From Deltaproteobacteria bacterium (GTDB taxonomy: Bacteria > Desulfobacterota > Desulfobacteria > Desulfobacterales > UBA2156): DNA of 64,000 nucleotides. This document shows positions 8,554-17,723 of this stretch, piece after piece. The position numbers were made by a program, and so were the translations under genes. The stretch spans positions 1 through 64,000 of the forward strand of contig JAFDGC010000006.1 in NCBI GenBank assembly GCA_019309485.1, read 5' to 3'. Numbering within the stretch: position 1 is the stretch's first letter; each line of letters opens with the position of its first letter. The notes under the pieces are model-generated. The model saw only the letters and a program-made list of their open reading frames with translations. It ran no database searches and was not told the origin of the DNA.

Positions 8554-9525
8554 TTACATGAATTCGATGCCGAGTCCTTTGGTCAGGGCCTTGATCCCCG
8601 CAAACGCCAAAATCCCGATGACCATCCACCGGATAAAGGTGGGCTTGGCGATTTTCAACAGCCGCACCCCGATGAAGGACCCCAGCATGATTCCCACGAG
8701 TGACGGGACCACCATCAGCGGGAGGACGCATCCCTTGTTCATGTAGATCCAGGCGGCCGACGTGTCGGTGATGGACAGCAGAAACTTGCTGGTGGCCACG
8801 CTGATCTTCAAAGGCGCCCCCATCACCAGGTTCAGGACCGGGACATTGGCCCATCCGGCACCGAGGCCGAACATGCCGGCCATGATCCCGATAATGACAA
8901 ACAGCCCCAATCCCAAGACGGTGCGATGAATCTTCCAGTCAATGGTCTTCCCGGAGCTGGCTTCGTGGTAAACCCCGTAAATGGCCAGGGCGGAAGAGAG
9001 CCGATCCGCCTCCGGGACATCCGGTATTTCCGATTTCTTGGCCGTGAGCATCAAGATGCAAATGCCGATAATGGTGGCCCCGAGACAGATCTGGACGATA
9101 TTGGTGGGAAGCGCCAGGCCGATCATGGCGCCCATGATGGCGCATGTGGAGGCGATGAGGGCCACCGGAATGGCCAGCCGGAGGCTCGCCAGGTTCGCCT
9201 TGAGGAGGCCGGGCCCCGCGGCCAAAGCCCCTGCCAGAGCCACCAGGAGGCCGGTTCCCCGAACAAAATCGAGATGAAAGGGGAAAAAGCCGCTGATGAT
9301 GGGGACGAACAACACGCCGCCGCCCACACCCCCCAAGACGGCCAGAACCCCCATGATGAGGGTCACGATGAAAAGAATCAGGGCCCACACCCACCAGGCA
9401 TAGCTTGCGCCGGCGGCCACGGCGGTGGCCGCTTCCGTGGCGTGCCCCCCCTCCGGAAATATTCCACCCAGCGCAAAAACGGGAAAAAGCCAAATCAGCA
9501 GTTTCGCCTTCGATATCAAACCCAT
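8554..9525 (-). CDS. TauE/SafE-family anion permease
   Basis: A 323-residue polytopic membrane protein with about nine hydrophobic segments, including a glycine-rich GGVGGGVLFVPII motif near residue 70 and the repeated GAGWANVPVLNLVMG-type segment that marks the two halves of TauE/SafE (DUF81) permeases. The family moves sulfite, sulfonates or related organic anions across the inner membrane. The start is set at an ATG preceded by AAAGGAGGG; a longer frame exists but has no ribosome site. In a sulfate reducer, sulfite or sulfonate export is a sensible guess, but substrates differ widely in this family. Confidence 0.86.
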   Translation of the reverse strand: MGLISKAKLLIWLFPVFALGGIFPEGGHATEAATAVAAGASYAWWVWALILFIVTLIMGVLAVLGGVGGGVLFVPIISGFFPFHLDFVRGTGLLVALAGALAAGPGLLKANLASLRLAIPVALIASTCAIMGAMIGLALPTNIVQICLGATIIGICILMLTAKKSEIPDVPEADRLSSALAIYGVYHEASSGKTIDWKIHRTVLGLGLFVIIGIMAGMFGLGAGWANVPVLNLVMGAPLKISVATSKFLLSITDTSAAWIYMNKGCVLPLMVVPSLVGIMLGSFIGVRLLKIAKPTFIRWMVIGILAFAGIKALTKGLGIEFM

Positions 9526-9973
9526 TTTCCCTCCTTTTCCAAGGCAACGCACGGCGTTGATCTGAAATATTGAAAAACCCAAAAAAACGTCTCGATGCCG
9601 AAAGCGCCGGGCACGGCTCCTGCCGGCACTGTATTTCCGATCGTTTTACAATGAAAATTAACGGAATTCGAAAATTATCGGCCGTGAACGCTTTCTATCG
9701 CGGTGAAAACGGCCGCCGGACACATCTGTCGGCTCGTTTATCAGCACTCCAATTTACGTGTCAACAAAAATGGCGTCTCCAACTTGATCCACGCACGTCG
9801 TTTCCCGTTTGCTTTTGATTGCTGCGGCGCGGGTTTTTTCTCTTTTTCCGGCTTCCCGGCAACCCGCGGCGTTGTCAGGAAAATTTTTTCTTTTCCTAAA
9901 GAACAAAACCGGTTACAATATCCACTGCAGGGATAAGACCAACCAGCCAACCAACAAGGATGGAACCCACAAG
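9526..9973. other. Divergent intergenic region, 448 bases
   Basis: No gene was found here. It separates the leftward TauE operon from the rightward receiver-kinase gene and should hold both promoters. TACAAT at 9914-9919 could be a -10 for the rightward gene, but no good -35 is present. A GC-rich imperfect hairpin lies around 9600-9630. No convincing sigma54 site was seen. Confidence 0.5.
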
Positions 9974-11557
9974 ATGACCCAGGCAAACGGCTGGAAAATC
10001 GTTTTTATTGATGATGAAGAGGATATCCGCCAGATTTCCCAGATGACCCTCGAAGACGCCGGATACGAAGTTCATACTGCGCCGGACGGAAAAAGCGGCA
10101 TCGAGTTGTGTGAAAAAATCTCCCCCCAGATCGTGATCACCGACATCCGCATGCCCAATATGGACGGCCTCCAGGTTCTTGAAACGGTCAAGACACGCTT
10201 TCCGGACATGGAAGTCATCGTCGCCACCGCTTACGGGGAAATGAATCTCGCCATTCGCGCATTGCAGCTGGATGCATCCGACTTCATCACCAAGCCCATC
10301 AACTCGGAAGCACTCCACCTGGCCTTGAACCGTGCCAGACAGCGGTACACCTCGAGAAAACAACTCCTTGATTACACGGCCCTTTTGGAACGGGAAAAGG
10401 CAGAAACGAGCCAGGAACTGGTTAAGATCCTGTCGTTTCAAAAAAACCTCATCGAAAGCTCCATCGACGGCATTCTGGGATGCGATGAAGAGGATCGGAT
10501 CGTCATCTACAACCGGAGCATGGAACGGTTCCTGGGTTATTCAAAAAAAGAGGTCCTGCGGAAATTTTCTTTAAGCCGCTTTTTCGCCTCCGGAGGCCCG
10601 GAACAACTCAAAGCCGCCTTGAAAAGCGAACGCTACGGGGGCAAAGGGCGCCTCTACCTGTATGAAACCGAAATTTTGGCCAAAGACGGCCATCGCATTC
10701 CGGTGCAGGTCTCGGGTACCGAGCTGACCGACCAGGGAGAAACCTCCGGATTTGTCTTTTTTTTCAGGGACATCAGGGAGATGCGGAATCTGGAGCGGGA
10801 AATGGCCGACCAGGCGCGCATCCTGCACCAGGACAAGATGATGTCTTTGGGACGCCTGGCGGCCAGCGTCGTCCACGAAATCAACAACCCCTTGTCGGGA
10901 ATTCTCAATTACCTGCGGCTCATGATCCGTATCCTGGACAAAGGGCCCGTGACCGGCGAACATCTGGAAAAGTTCCGCCGCTACCTGGATCTGGTGGAGC
11001 GGGAGACGAGCCGCTGTTCGTACATCATATCGAATCTGTTGAGTTTTTCCAGGAAGTCCGCCCCATCATTTGAACCGGTTTCCATCGACGAACTTCTGAA
11101 CCGTTGCATTACGTTGAGCCGGCACAAGCTCGATCTGAGCAACATCACGCTCCAGCCGTCCATTGAAGAAGGTCTTCCGCCGGTACTCGGGGATATCAAC
11201 CAGTTACAGCAGGCATTGATCAATCTGATTTTCAACGCCGTGGACGCCATGCCCGACGGCGGCACGCTCTCTTTGTCTGCACGGTTTAACAGCAAAGAAA
11301 GCCAAATCCTTATCACCGTCAAGGACACCGGTGTGGGGATCCGAAAAGAAGATTTATCCCATATTTTCGAACCGTTTTTCACCACCAAAAAAGAAGGCTA
11401 CGGCGTGGGACTGGGCCTTTCCACCGTGTATGGCATCGTGCAAAACCACAAGGGGACCATCGACGTGGAGAGCACACCCGGCGAAGGAACCGCGTTTTTT
11501 CTCCGGTTCCCCCCGGTGGACACGCCCTCCGCCATCCGGGAAGCCGGGGGGTGTTAG
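9974..11557 (+). CDS. Receiver-PAS-histidine kinase
   Basis: A 527-residue soluble signalling protein. Residues 5-120 form a receiver domain with the acidic pair in FIDDEED, phosphoacceptor Asp57 and a KP pair (TKPIN). A PAS domain follows at about 160-270 (SSIDGILGCDEEDRIVIYN), then HisKA with His301 in SVVHEINNPLSG, and an ATPase domain with the DTGVGI and GYGVGLGLS boxes. This receiver-first order suits an intermediate in a phosphorelay rather than a primary sensor. The ATG is chosen because AAGGATGG precedes it; the upstream in-frame extension has no ribosome site. Its stop codon overlaps the start of the sigma54 activator, so the two are made together. It probably governs the activity of that activator or of the downstream receiver proteins. 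The partner is inferred. Confidence 0.92.
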   Translation: MTQANGWKIVFIDDEEDIRQISQMTLEDAGYEVHTAPDGKSGIELCEKISPQIVITDIRMPNMDGLQVLETVKTRFPDMEVIVATAYGEMNLAIRALQLDASDFITKPINSEALHLALNRARQRYTSRKQLLDYTALLEREKAETSQELVKILSFQKNLIESSIDGILGCDEEDRIVIYNRSMERFLGYSKKEVLRKFSLSRFFASGGPEQLKAALKSERYGGKGRLYLYETEILAKDGHRIPVQVSGTELTDQGETSGFVFFFRDIREMRNLEREMADQARILHQDKMMSLGRLAASVVHEINNPLSGILNYLRLMIRILDKGPVTGEHLEKFRRYLDLVERETSRCSYIISNLLSFSRKSAPSFEPVSIDELLNRCITLSRHKLDLSNITLQPSIEEGLPPVLGDINQLQQALINLIFNAVDAMPDGGTLSLSARFNSKESQILITVKDTGVGIRKEDLSHIFEPFFTTKKEGYGVGLGLSTVYGIVQNHKGTIDVESTPGEGTAFFLRFPPVDTPSAIREAGGC

Positions 11558-13344
11558 TGCCAGAAAAAGGCCTTAAATACAGTAAGAACAGAATCTTAAG
11601 CGATAAAATGATCGAGGTGCTGGATGAATTGAACATCGGCGCCTTCACCGTGGATCTCAACCGGAAGATCACCTCCATCAACTATGCGGCCCTGGCCCTG
11701 ATGGGCAACAAACGCTCCGAACTCATCGGGCAGGATTGCCGGGAAATCTTCCTCGGGGTCCCGTGTATGGTCACGTGCCTGGTTTCGGGCAAAGACGATC
11801 CCCTGGACAAAGAGCCGGACGTCCTTGTGGCCAATGAGGAAGGCACACGGCACCTCCTCACCCGACTGGCCACCCCCATATACGATTTCAACAGGAATCT
11901 GACCGGATGCCTGACGATCCTCCAGGACCATCGCCCGGTGGCCGAGTTGATCGACCGCATCCACTATGAAGAACGCAGCCTTAAAATTATCCTCGACAGC
12001 CTCGATGTGGGAATCTTCTCGGTGAATCAAGGCGGGTACATCACCTTTTTCAACAAGGAGGCGGAAAAGATTTCCGGTTATGACCGCAAGCGGATTCTGG
12101 GAAAGAAATATACGGTCCTTTTCGAGCCGGACACGGCCAAGGAATTCGGCAGCCTGATCCAGGCCATCGCCAAAGGGGTCACCATCAACAATCACCGCCT
12201 CAGGATGCTTGCCAGCAACGGAGAACCTGTGCCCATCCGCGTGAACTACATGGCACTGAAAAATGAAAAACGGGCTGTGATCGGCGGGTTGGCGGTGTTT
12301 CACGATCTGACGTTGCTCCGGCGGCTCAAACAGGCCATTTCGAATCAATACACCTTTCACGACATGATCGGGAAAGACCCTGAGATGGCGAATATTTTCG
12401 AGAAAGTGAACGTGGTGGCCAAAACCGATGCCACGGTCCTCATCGAAGGATCCACGGGAACGGGGAAGGACTTGCTGGCCAAGGTCATCCATCATTCGAG
12501 CCCGCGCTCCAAAAACCCCTTTGTCAAAGTCAACTGCGCGGCGATCCCGGATAACCTTCTGGAATCGGAGATGTTCGGCTACGCAAAAGGGGCCTTCACC
12601 GGCGCGGCCAAGGACAAGCCCGGCCGTTTCAATGAAGCCGACGGCGGGACCCTTTTCCTGGATGAGATCGGAGATCTTCCCCTTTCCCTCCAGGGGAAGC
12701 TGTTACGGGTACTGGAGGACATGGAATTTTATCCATTGGGAAGCCGAAAGACCCAGAAGGTGGACGTACGGATTATTGCCGCCACGAATCGGGATCTGGC
12801 CCAACGCGTGGAAAAACGGCTCTTCCGGCAGGATCTGTACTACCGGCTCAATGTATTTTGTTTCAAGTTGCCGGATCTTAAAGCACGGCGCATCGATCTT
12901 CCGATTTTAATCCGGCACATCCTCAGGCGATTGTGCATCGAAAACGACAACCGGCGGGTGCGCGTCTCCGAACAAGCCATGGAACGGCTCCTTTCATGGG
13001 AATATCCGGGGAATGTACGGGAACTGGAAAATATCCTGGAACATGCCCTGGTCATTTGCCCGGGAGACACCATTTTGCCCAAGCATTTACCGGACTATAT
13101 GCTCAACCGTTTCCCGAAGCCGGTATCCCGGAGGGATTCAGGTCCCGCAGCCACCCCCGACGGCGACGCCTTTCAGGCCGAAGGCCTGCATCTTCATCAA
13201 ATGCTGCGCCGTCATGGCGGGAATCGCTCCCGGACCGCCAAGGCCCTCGGCATAGACCGGAGCACCCTGTGGCGAAAGCTGAAAAAACACGGTATCTCCG
13301 GCAATTCCGATTCGGTTCGGACAAAATCCCCGGATTCGTCTTAA
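11551..13344 (+). CDS. Sigma54-dependent transcriptional activator with two PAS domains
   Basis: A 597-residue bacterial enhancer-binding protein. An N-terminal PAS domain (about 20-130) carries three cysteines, Cys63, Cys72 and Cys76. A second PAS follows (about 140-260). The AAA+ domain has the P-loop GSTGTGKD from residue 300 and the sigma54 contact loop GAFTGA at 347-352. A Fis-type helix-turn-helix is at the C-terminus (RTAKALGIDRSTLWRKLKK). It has no receiver domain, so it is probably switched by its PAS domains, possibly by redox. The GTG start overlaps the kinase stop; ATG 11608 is an alternative. Three ATGCAAC-type palindromes and a -24/-12 promoter lie directly downstream, which points to the Hdr operon as its target. 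Confidence 0.93.
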   Translation: MLVPEKGLKYSKNRILSDKMIEVLDELNIGAFTVDLNRKITSINYAALALMGNKRSELIGQDCREIFLGVPCMVTCLVSGKDDPLDKEPDVLVANEEGTRHLLTRLATPIYDFNRNLTGCLTILQDHRPVAELIDRIHYEERSLKIILDSLDVGIFSVNQGGYITFFNKEAEKISGYDRKRILGKKYTVLFEPDTAKEFGSLIQAIAKGVTINNHRLRMLASNGEPVPIRVNYMALKNEKRAVIGGLAVFHDLTLLRRLKQAISNQYTFHDMIGKDPEMANIFEKVNVVAKTDATVLIEGSTGTGKDLLAKVIHHSSPRSKNPFVKVNCAAIPDNLLESEMFGYAKGAFTGAAKDKPGRFNEADGGTLFLDEIGDLPLSLQGKLLRVLEDMEFYPLGSRKTQKVDVRIIAATNRDLAQRVEKRLFRQDLYYRLNVFCFKLPDLKARRIDLPILIRHILRRLCIENDNRRVRVSEQAMERLLSWEYPGNVRELENILEHALVICPGDTILPKHLPDYMLNRFPKPVSRRDSGPAATPDGDAFQAEGLHLHQMLRRHGGNRSRTAKALGIDRSTLWRKLKKHGISGNSDSVRTKSPDSS

Positions 13345-13366
13345 TGCCGTTCCAGCGCCCTGAGTG

Positions 13367-13473
13367 ATGCAACTGTTGCATCCGATGTTGCATCAAAATG
13401 CAACATCGGAACCCCTTGTTTCTTCAAAGAATCCCCTTTTCCCAACCGATGTGTTGCTTTGCGTGCAACACAT
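13367..13473. promoter_or_regulatory. Array of three ATGCAAC/GTTGCAT palindromes, candidate enhancer sites
   Basis: Three inverted repeats share the same half-site. They are ATGCAAC-T-GTTGCAT (13367-13381), a 13-base perfect stem TCCGATGTTGCAT and its complement around CAAA (13381-13410), and ATGTGTTGC with GCAACACAT around seven bases (13449-13473). They lie about 90-195 bases upstream of a sigma54 promoter, the normal distance for enhancer-binding proteins, right after the activator gene. A transcription terminator is less likely because no T-run follows. Confidence 0.68.
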
Positions 13474-13558
13474 ATTTTGCGTTGCCCTTTTTCCATTCCG
13501 GCCCGCCGAATCTCTTTAACATACTGATTTTAATACGTTTCTTCTCTTTCCGTGCGGC

Positions 13559-13575
13559 TTGGCATGCCCTTTGCG
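13559..13575 (+). promoter_or_regulatory. Sigma54 (-24/-12) promoter of the Hdr operon
   Basis: TTGGCATGCCCTTTGCG has GG (13561-13562) and GC (13573-13574) separated by exactly ten bases, with TTGGCA and TTTGC matching the sigma54 consensus. It sits downstream of the palindrome array and of a sigma54 activator gene, and upstream of the receiver/hdrA genes. Transcription would begin near 13586. Confidence 0.75.
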
Positions 13576-13679
13576 TTAATCGTTTCACCCGCGCCACGGA
13601 GACGGTCCGACAGTGCCGGCTCAAGGAAACGGTCACAATGGGTGCGGGCCTGTTTGCCGCACCGGGACTGCGGAAAATT

Positions 13680-13836
13680 GAACCGCAACAGCGGGCGCAT
13701 TCCCCGCAGGTTCTGCCTGACGGCAGTGCTTCGCGGGTTGGAGCGAAGCCGAAATCCCGCCGTGCGGGGCTGGGGGGTTCGCGAGCGAACCTATATAGCG
13801 GTGAAGCCTCCCCGCTGCTTGAAGCGGGGAGGCTTC
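13680..13836 (+). repeat. REP-like palindromic element, fullest copy (A)
   Basis: This element lies in the leader of the receiver/hdr operon. It has three parts: a segment like that at 56867-56912 (13680-13708), a segment like that at 29206-29255 (13737-13786), and a perfect 14-base-pair hairpin, GAAGCCTCCCCGCT with its complement around GCTTGA (13803-13836). The hairpin ends five bases before the Shine-Dalgarno of the receiver gene, so it may affect its translation. No gene is seen between 13345 and 13848. Confidence 0.7.
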
Positions 13837-13848
13837 AATGGAAGGCGG

Positions 13849-14295
13849 ATGTCCAGGGAAGCGAAGAAAAGGATTTTGGTGGTCGCCGATGACCCGGACA
13901 CATTGATTTTTCTGGCGAATCTGCTCCGGAGCGAAGGGTTCGACCCCTGTGAGGCCGAAAGCACGGTGGACGCGGTGCGCCAGGCGAAAAGCCAGCCGCC
14001 GGATATTGTCATCATTGACATGATGATGGCTGAAGAAGGAGGGATTCACCTGTATCGGTGCCTCAAGGGCAACGAACCATGGAAACACATTCCGGTCATC
14101 ATGCTTTGTACCATTGAACGGGAGACATTCTTTCAGTTCCACAACATCCAGAAATTTCCGTCCGGGCGGGCCCTGCCCCTGCCGGACGCTTATCTCATGA
14201 AGCCTTTTGAAACCGCGGTATTATTGAAAACGGTGAAAAAATTAACGAGTGCGCGTCGAATTAGGACACCGGCAATGAAAAGGATGGAGGCGTGA
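13849..14295 (+). CDS. Stand-alone receiver-domain protein
   Basis: A 148-residue protein that is essentially one receiver domain. It has the acidic pair in VVADDPD, phosphoacceptor Asp57 in IIDMMMAEEGG, Thr/Cys in the switch region (MLCTIERE) and Lys in LMKPF. A loop of about fifteen residues before the lysine is longer than usual. There is no output domain, so it probably passes phosphate on or binds a partner. Its stop codon is directly followed by the ATG of the HdrA gene, so the two are translationally coupled, which suggests action on or with the Hdr complex. A strong hairpin lies just upstream of its ribosome site. The ATG is preceded by GGAAGGCGG. Confidence 0.85.
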   Translation: MSREAKKRILVVADDPDTLIFLANLLRSEGFDPCEAESTVDAVRQAKSQPPDIVIIDMMMAEEGGIHLYRCLKGNEPWKHIPVIMLCTIERETFFQFHNIQKFPSGRALPLPDAYLMKPFETAVLLKTVKKLTSARRIRTPAMKRMEA

Positions 14296-17200
14296 ATGTC
14301 AGCAAGAATCGGGTTTTATATCTGCCATTGCGGGATCAACATTGCATACCGGGTCCGCGTGGAGGAGGTGGCTGCCTTTGCCCGGCAACTGGACAATGTG
14401 GTGGTTTCCCGGGATTACAAATTCATGTGTTCGGACCCCGGCCAGGAAATGATCGAAAAGGATATCCAGGAGTACGGCCTGAACCGGGTGGTGGTGGCGT
14501 CGTGCTCTCCCCGGCTCCACGAGAAGACATTTCAAGGGGCCTGTCAGCGGGCGGGTCTGAACCCCTATTATTTTCAAATGGCGTCCGTACGGGAACAGGT
14601 TTCATGGGTGACGGCGGATGAAGACGAGGCCACGAGAAAGGCAAAGACCCTGGCCGCCGCCGCCATCAACCGCGTAAATTTTCATGACCATCTGGAAACC
14701 CGGGAAGTGGACGTCCACCCGGATATCCTGGTGGTGGGAGGCGGCATTGCGGGGATGCAGGCGGCCCTCGATATCGGCGCTTCCGGACACAAAACCTATT
14801 TGGTGGAAAAAGACACCACCATCGGCGGGCACATGCTCCAGTTCGACAAGACGTTCCCCACCCTCGATTGCGCCGCCTGCATCGGCACACCCAAAATGGT
14901 TTCCGTGGCCCAGGAAAAAAATATTCAGCTTTTCTCCTACAGCGAGGTCAAAGAGGTCTCCGGATATATCGGCAACTACACCGTGACCATCTACAAAAAG
15001 CCCCGGTATGTGAAAGAAGGAGTCTGCACCGGTTGCGGCGAGTGCACAAAGGCCTGCCCGGTGACGGTCTCCAGCGAGTGGGATGTGGGGATCGGAGACC
15101 GGAAGGCGATCTACCGAGCGTTTCCCCAGGCGGTCCCCATCACCTTTTGCATCGACAAAAAAGACCGCGCCCCCTGTGTTACGGCCTGCCCTGCGGGAAT
15201 CAATGTTCAAGGATATGTTCAGTTGATCAAGCAAGGCAAGTTCAAGGAATCGGTTCAGTTGATCCAGCAACGCCTTCCGTTACCCGGAGTGCTGGGAAGG
15301 GTTTGCCCCCATCCGTGTGAAACTCAGTGCCGGCGCAAGGAGATCGACAGTGCCGTTTCCATCCGTAATTTGAAACGGTTTGTCGCCGACCAGGTGGACC
15401 TGGAGGAACTGGAGACACCCGCCATTGAAGACCGTCCTGAAAAAGTGGCAGTGATCGGTTCAGGACCGGCCGGGTTGACGGTGGCGTACTACCTGAGGCT
15501 CAAGGGCTTTCAGATCACCCTGTTCGAATCACTCGAAAAACTCGGGGGCATGCTCCGGGTGGGCATCCCCGATTACCGGCTTCCGCCGGAAATCCTCGAC
15601 AGGGAAATCGGCTATGTTTTGAATACGGGCATCGAGGTCAAAACCCAAACCCGCCTTGGTGCGGATTTCACCCTTAAGGATCTGGAAACTCAAGGGTTCC
15701 AGGCTGTCTTCATCGGCGTCGGCGCCCATGCGTCCATGAGTCTCAACATCCCGGGGGAAGATCTTTCCGAAGGCGTTGTCGATGCGGTGCAGTTTCTCCG
15801 GCGCGTGAACCTGGGGGATCGGAATCTCCCGGGAAAACGTGTTACCGTCATCGGCGGCGGGAACGTGGCCATCGACGCCGCCCGGGTGGCCAAGCGGCTC
15901 GGGGCGGAAACCGTGACGGTGGTATACCGTCGATCCGAGCAGGAAATGCCCGCCTACGCGGAAGAAATCGAAGGCGCCAAGGAAGAAGGCATCGATTTCT
16001 GCTTTCTCACCGCTCCGGTCCGGATCCACGGCGAGGCCGAAAAAGTCACGGGGTTGGAATGCATTCGGACGGAACTGGGCCCCCCGGATGAAAGCGGCCG
16101 GCGCCGGCCGGTCCCGGTGGAAGGCTCGGAGCATGTCATCCCCTGCGATGCGGTGCTTCCGGCCATCGGCCAGCGGACGGATATGTCCTGGGCCGAGAAA
16201 GAACCCGACCTGAAATGGTCCCGTTACCGGACATTGGAAGTGAATCCCGAAACCATGCAGACCTCCATCCCGCATGTTTTTGCCGCCGGCGATGCCGTGA
16301 GCGGCCCGGCCACCGTCATCGAGGCCGTGGGCGCCGGTCACCGGGCCGTGGCGGCCATCCAGCGATTTCTGGACGGGGAAAACCTCGGCGCCGCCGTCGA
16401 GGCGGCCGATGTCGCGTCCTCGGGGGCAGCGCCTGAATGGCGCGACATTCCTGAGACGTATCATCCCGCCCGGCGCGCTGTCCCGCCCCAAAAGGCACCG
16501 GAAGAAAGGCTTTCCACCTTCGACGAAGTCGAGGCCGCGTTTTCTGGAGAAGAAGCGGTCCAGGAAGCCGAGCGGTGTTTGAACTGCGGGGTCTGTTGCG
16601 AATGCATGGAATGCGTCAACGCCTGCGAGGCCAACGCCATCGACCATCAAATGAAAGGAGAAGAGGTCCAGGTCAAGGTGGGATCCATCATCCTGGCCAC
16701 AGGCTTCGACCTGATGGATCCCTCCCCCATGACACAGTTCGGGTACAAAAAATATCCCAATGTCTATACGGGGCTTGAGTTCGAGCGCTTGAGCAATGCC
16801 ACCGGCCCCACGGGAGGACAAATCCTGATCCGGGACGAAAACGGGGATTTCACCCGGAAACCCCAAAGTGTCGCCATCTGCCACTGCATCGGGAGCCGGG
16901 ACGTCAATTATCATGAATACTGTTCCAGGGTCTGCTGCATGTATGCCCTGAAATACACCCATCTGATCAAAGAAAAAGTCGGTCATGACACCCGTGTTTA
17001 CGATTTTTACATCGACCAGCGGTGCTTCGGAAAAGGATACGAAGAATTCTTCCGCCGGTGCCAGGAGGAAGGAACGGTTTTCATCCGGGGAAAAGTCTCC
17101 GACATTACGGATGAAGCCCTTGATCCCGAAGAGGCAGGGAAACTCATTGCCGTGGCCGAGGACACCCTCCTGGGAAGGCGGTTGCGGGTCCCGGTGGACA

Positions 17201-17709
17201 TGGTGATCCTGTGTTCGGCCATGGAAGCCCGCAAGGACGCCGTGGACGTGGGCCGGATCTTCGGCGTGAACCAGGGGGCAGACGGCTTTTTCCTGGAAGA
17301 GCATCCCAAGTTGGGTCCTTTGAACACCGCCACCGACGGTGTGTTCATCGCCGGCACCTGTCAGGGCCCCAAGGACATTCCGGACACCGTGGCCCAAGCC
17401 TCCGGTGCGGCGGCGAAGGCCCTTTCTCTGGCGACCCGCGGCAAGGTTGAGGTGCCGTCCACCATCTCGTGGATCGATCCGGACATCTGCATCGGCTGCC
17501 AGATGTGCATCGGGCTGTGTGCGTATTCTGCCATCGAATTCGACGAAAGACGGGGCGTCTCCGTGGTCAACGAAGCGGTCTGTAAAGGATGCGGCAGTTG
17601 TTCGGGGTTCTGTCCCAGCGGCGCCGCCCAGGTCAGACACTTTAAGAAAAAACAAATTTTTGCGGAACTGGATGGGATCATGGATGCATTGGATGCCGTC
17701 GGTATGTAA
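14296..17709 (+). CDS. hdrA: HdrA-like flavoprotein with inserted GltD/NfnB-type NAD(P)H module
   Basis: A 1137-residue iron-sulfur flavoprotein. The HdrA part starts with an N-terminal domain, an FAD site VVGGGIAGMQAA near 146, the Cys motif DCAACIGTPKM near 190 and a ferredoxin-like CTGCGECTKACP near 245. From about 290 to 750 a complete GltD/NfnB-like module is inserted. It has its own N-terminal cysteines (CVTACPAGIN, CPHPCETQC), an FAD site VIGSGPAGLTVAYY near 384, an NAD(P)H site VIGGGNVAID near 516 and HVFAAGDA near 659. HdrA then resumes with CLNCGVCCECMEC, HCIGSRD and two C-terminal [4Fe-4S] motifs near 1065-1100. This suggests that NAD(P)H feeds or receives electrons at a bifurcating HdrA. 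It forms a unit with MvhD and the HdrC-HdrB selenoprotein. Confidence 0.93.
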   Translation: MSARIGFYICHCGINIAYRVRVEEVAAFARQLDNVVVSRDYKFMCSDPGQEMIEKDIQEYGLNRVVVASCSPRLHEKTFQGACQRAGLNPYYFQMASVREQVSWVTADEDEATRKAKTLAAAAINRVNFHDHLETREVDVHPDILVVGGGIAGMQAALDIGASGHKTYLVEKDTTIGGHMLQFDKTFPTLDCAACIGTPKMVSVAQEKNIQLFSYSEVKEVSGYIGNYTVTIYKKPRYVKEGVCTGCGECTKACPVTVSSEWDVGIGDRKAIYRAFPQAVPITFCIDKKDRAPCVTACPAGINVQGYVQLIKQGKFKESVQLIQQRLPLPGVLGRVCPHPCETQCRRKEIDSAVSIRNLKRFVADQVDLEELETPAIEDRPEKVAVIGSGPAGLTVAYYLRLKGFQITLFESLEKLGGMLRVGIPDYRLPPEILDREIGYVLNTGIEVKTQTRLGADFTLKDLETQGFQAVFIGVGAHASMSLNIPGEDLSEGVVDAVQFLRRVNLGDRNLPGKRVTVIGGGNVAIDAARVAKRLGAETVTVVYRRSEQEMPAYAEEIEGAKEEGIDFCFLTAPVRIHGEAEKVTGLECIRTELGPPDESGRRRPVPVEGSEHVIPCDAVLPAIGQRTDMSWAEKEPDLKWSRYRTLEVNPETMQTSIPHVFAAGDAVSGPATVIEAVGAGHRAVAAIQRFLDGENLGAAVEAADVASSGAAPEWRDIPETYHPARRAVPPQKAPEERLSTFDEVEAAFSGEEAVQEAERCLNCGVCCECMECVNACEANAIDHQMKGEEVQVKVGSIILATGFDLMDPSPMTQFGYKKYPNVYTGLEFERLSNATGPTGGQILIRDENGDFTRKPQSVAICHCIGSRDVNYHEYCSRVCCMYALKYTHLIKEKVGHDTRVYDFYIDQRCFGKGYEEFFRRCQEEGTVFIRGKVSDITDEALDPEEAGKLIAVAEDTLLGRRLRVPVDMVILCSAMEARKDAVDVGRIFGVNQGADGFFLEEHPKLGPLNTATDGVFIAGTCQGPKDIPDTVAQASGAAAKALSLATRGKVEVPSTISWIDPDICIGCQMCIGLCAYSAIEFDERRGVSVVNEAVCKGCGSCSGFCPSGAAQVRHFKKKQIFAELDGIMDALDAVGM

Positions 17710-17723
17710 CTCAGGAGGAAAAC

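Noticed and set aside
9590-9640. A riboswitch ahead of the TauE gene
   Set aside because: GC-rich pairing is possible but no known aptamer core could be recognised by eye.
15529-17655. A 708-residue minus-strand open frame inside the first hdrA
   Set aside because: Low-complexity, domain-free shadow of a GC-rich coding strand; hdrA motifs are complete on the plus strand.
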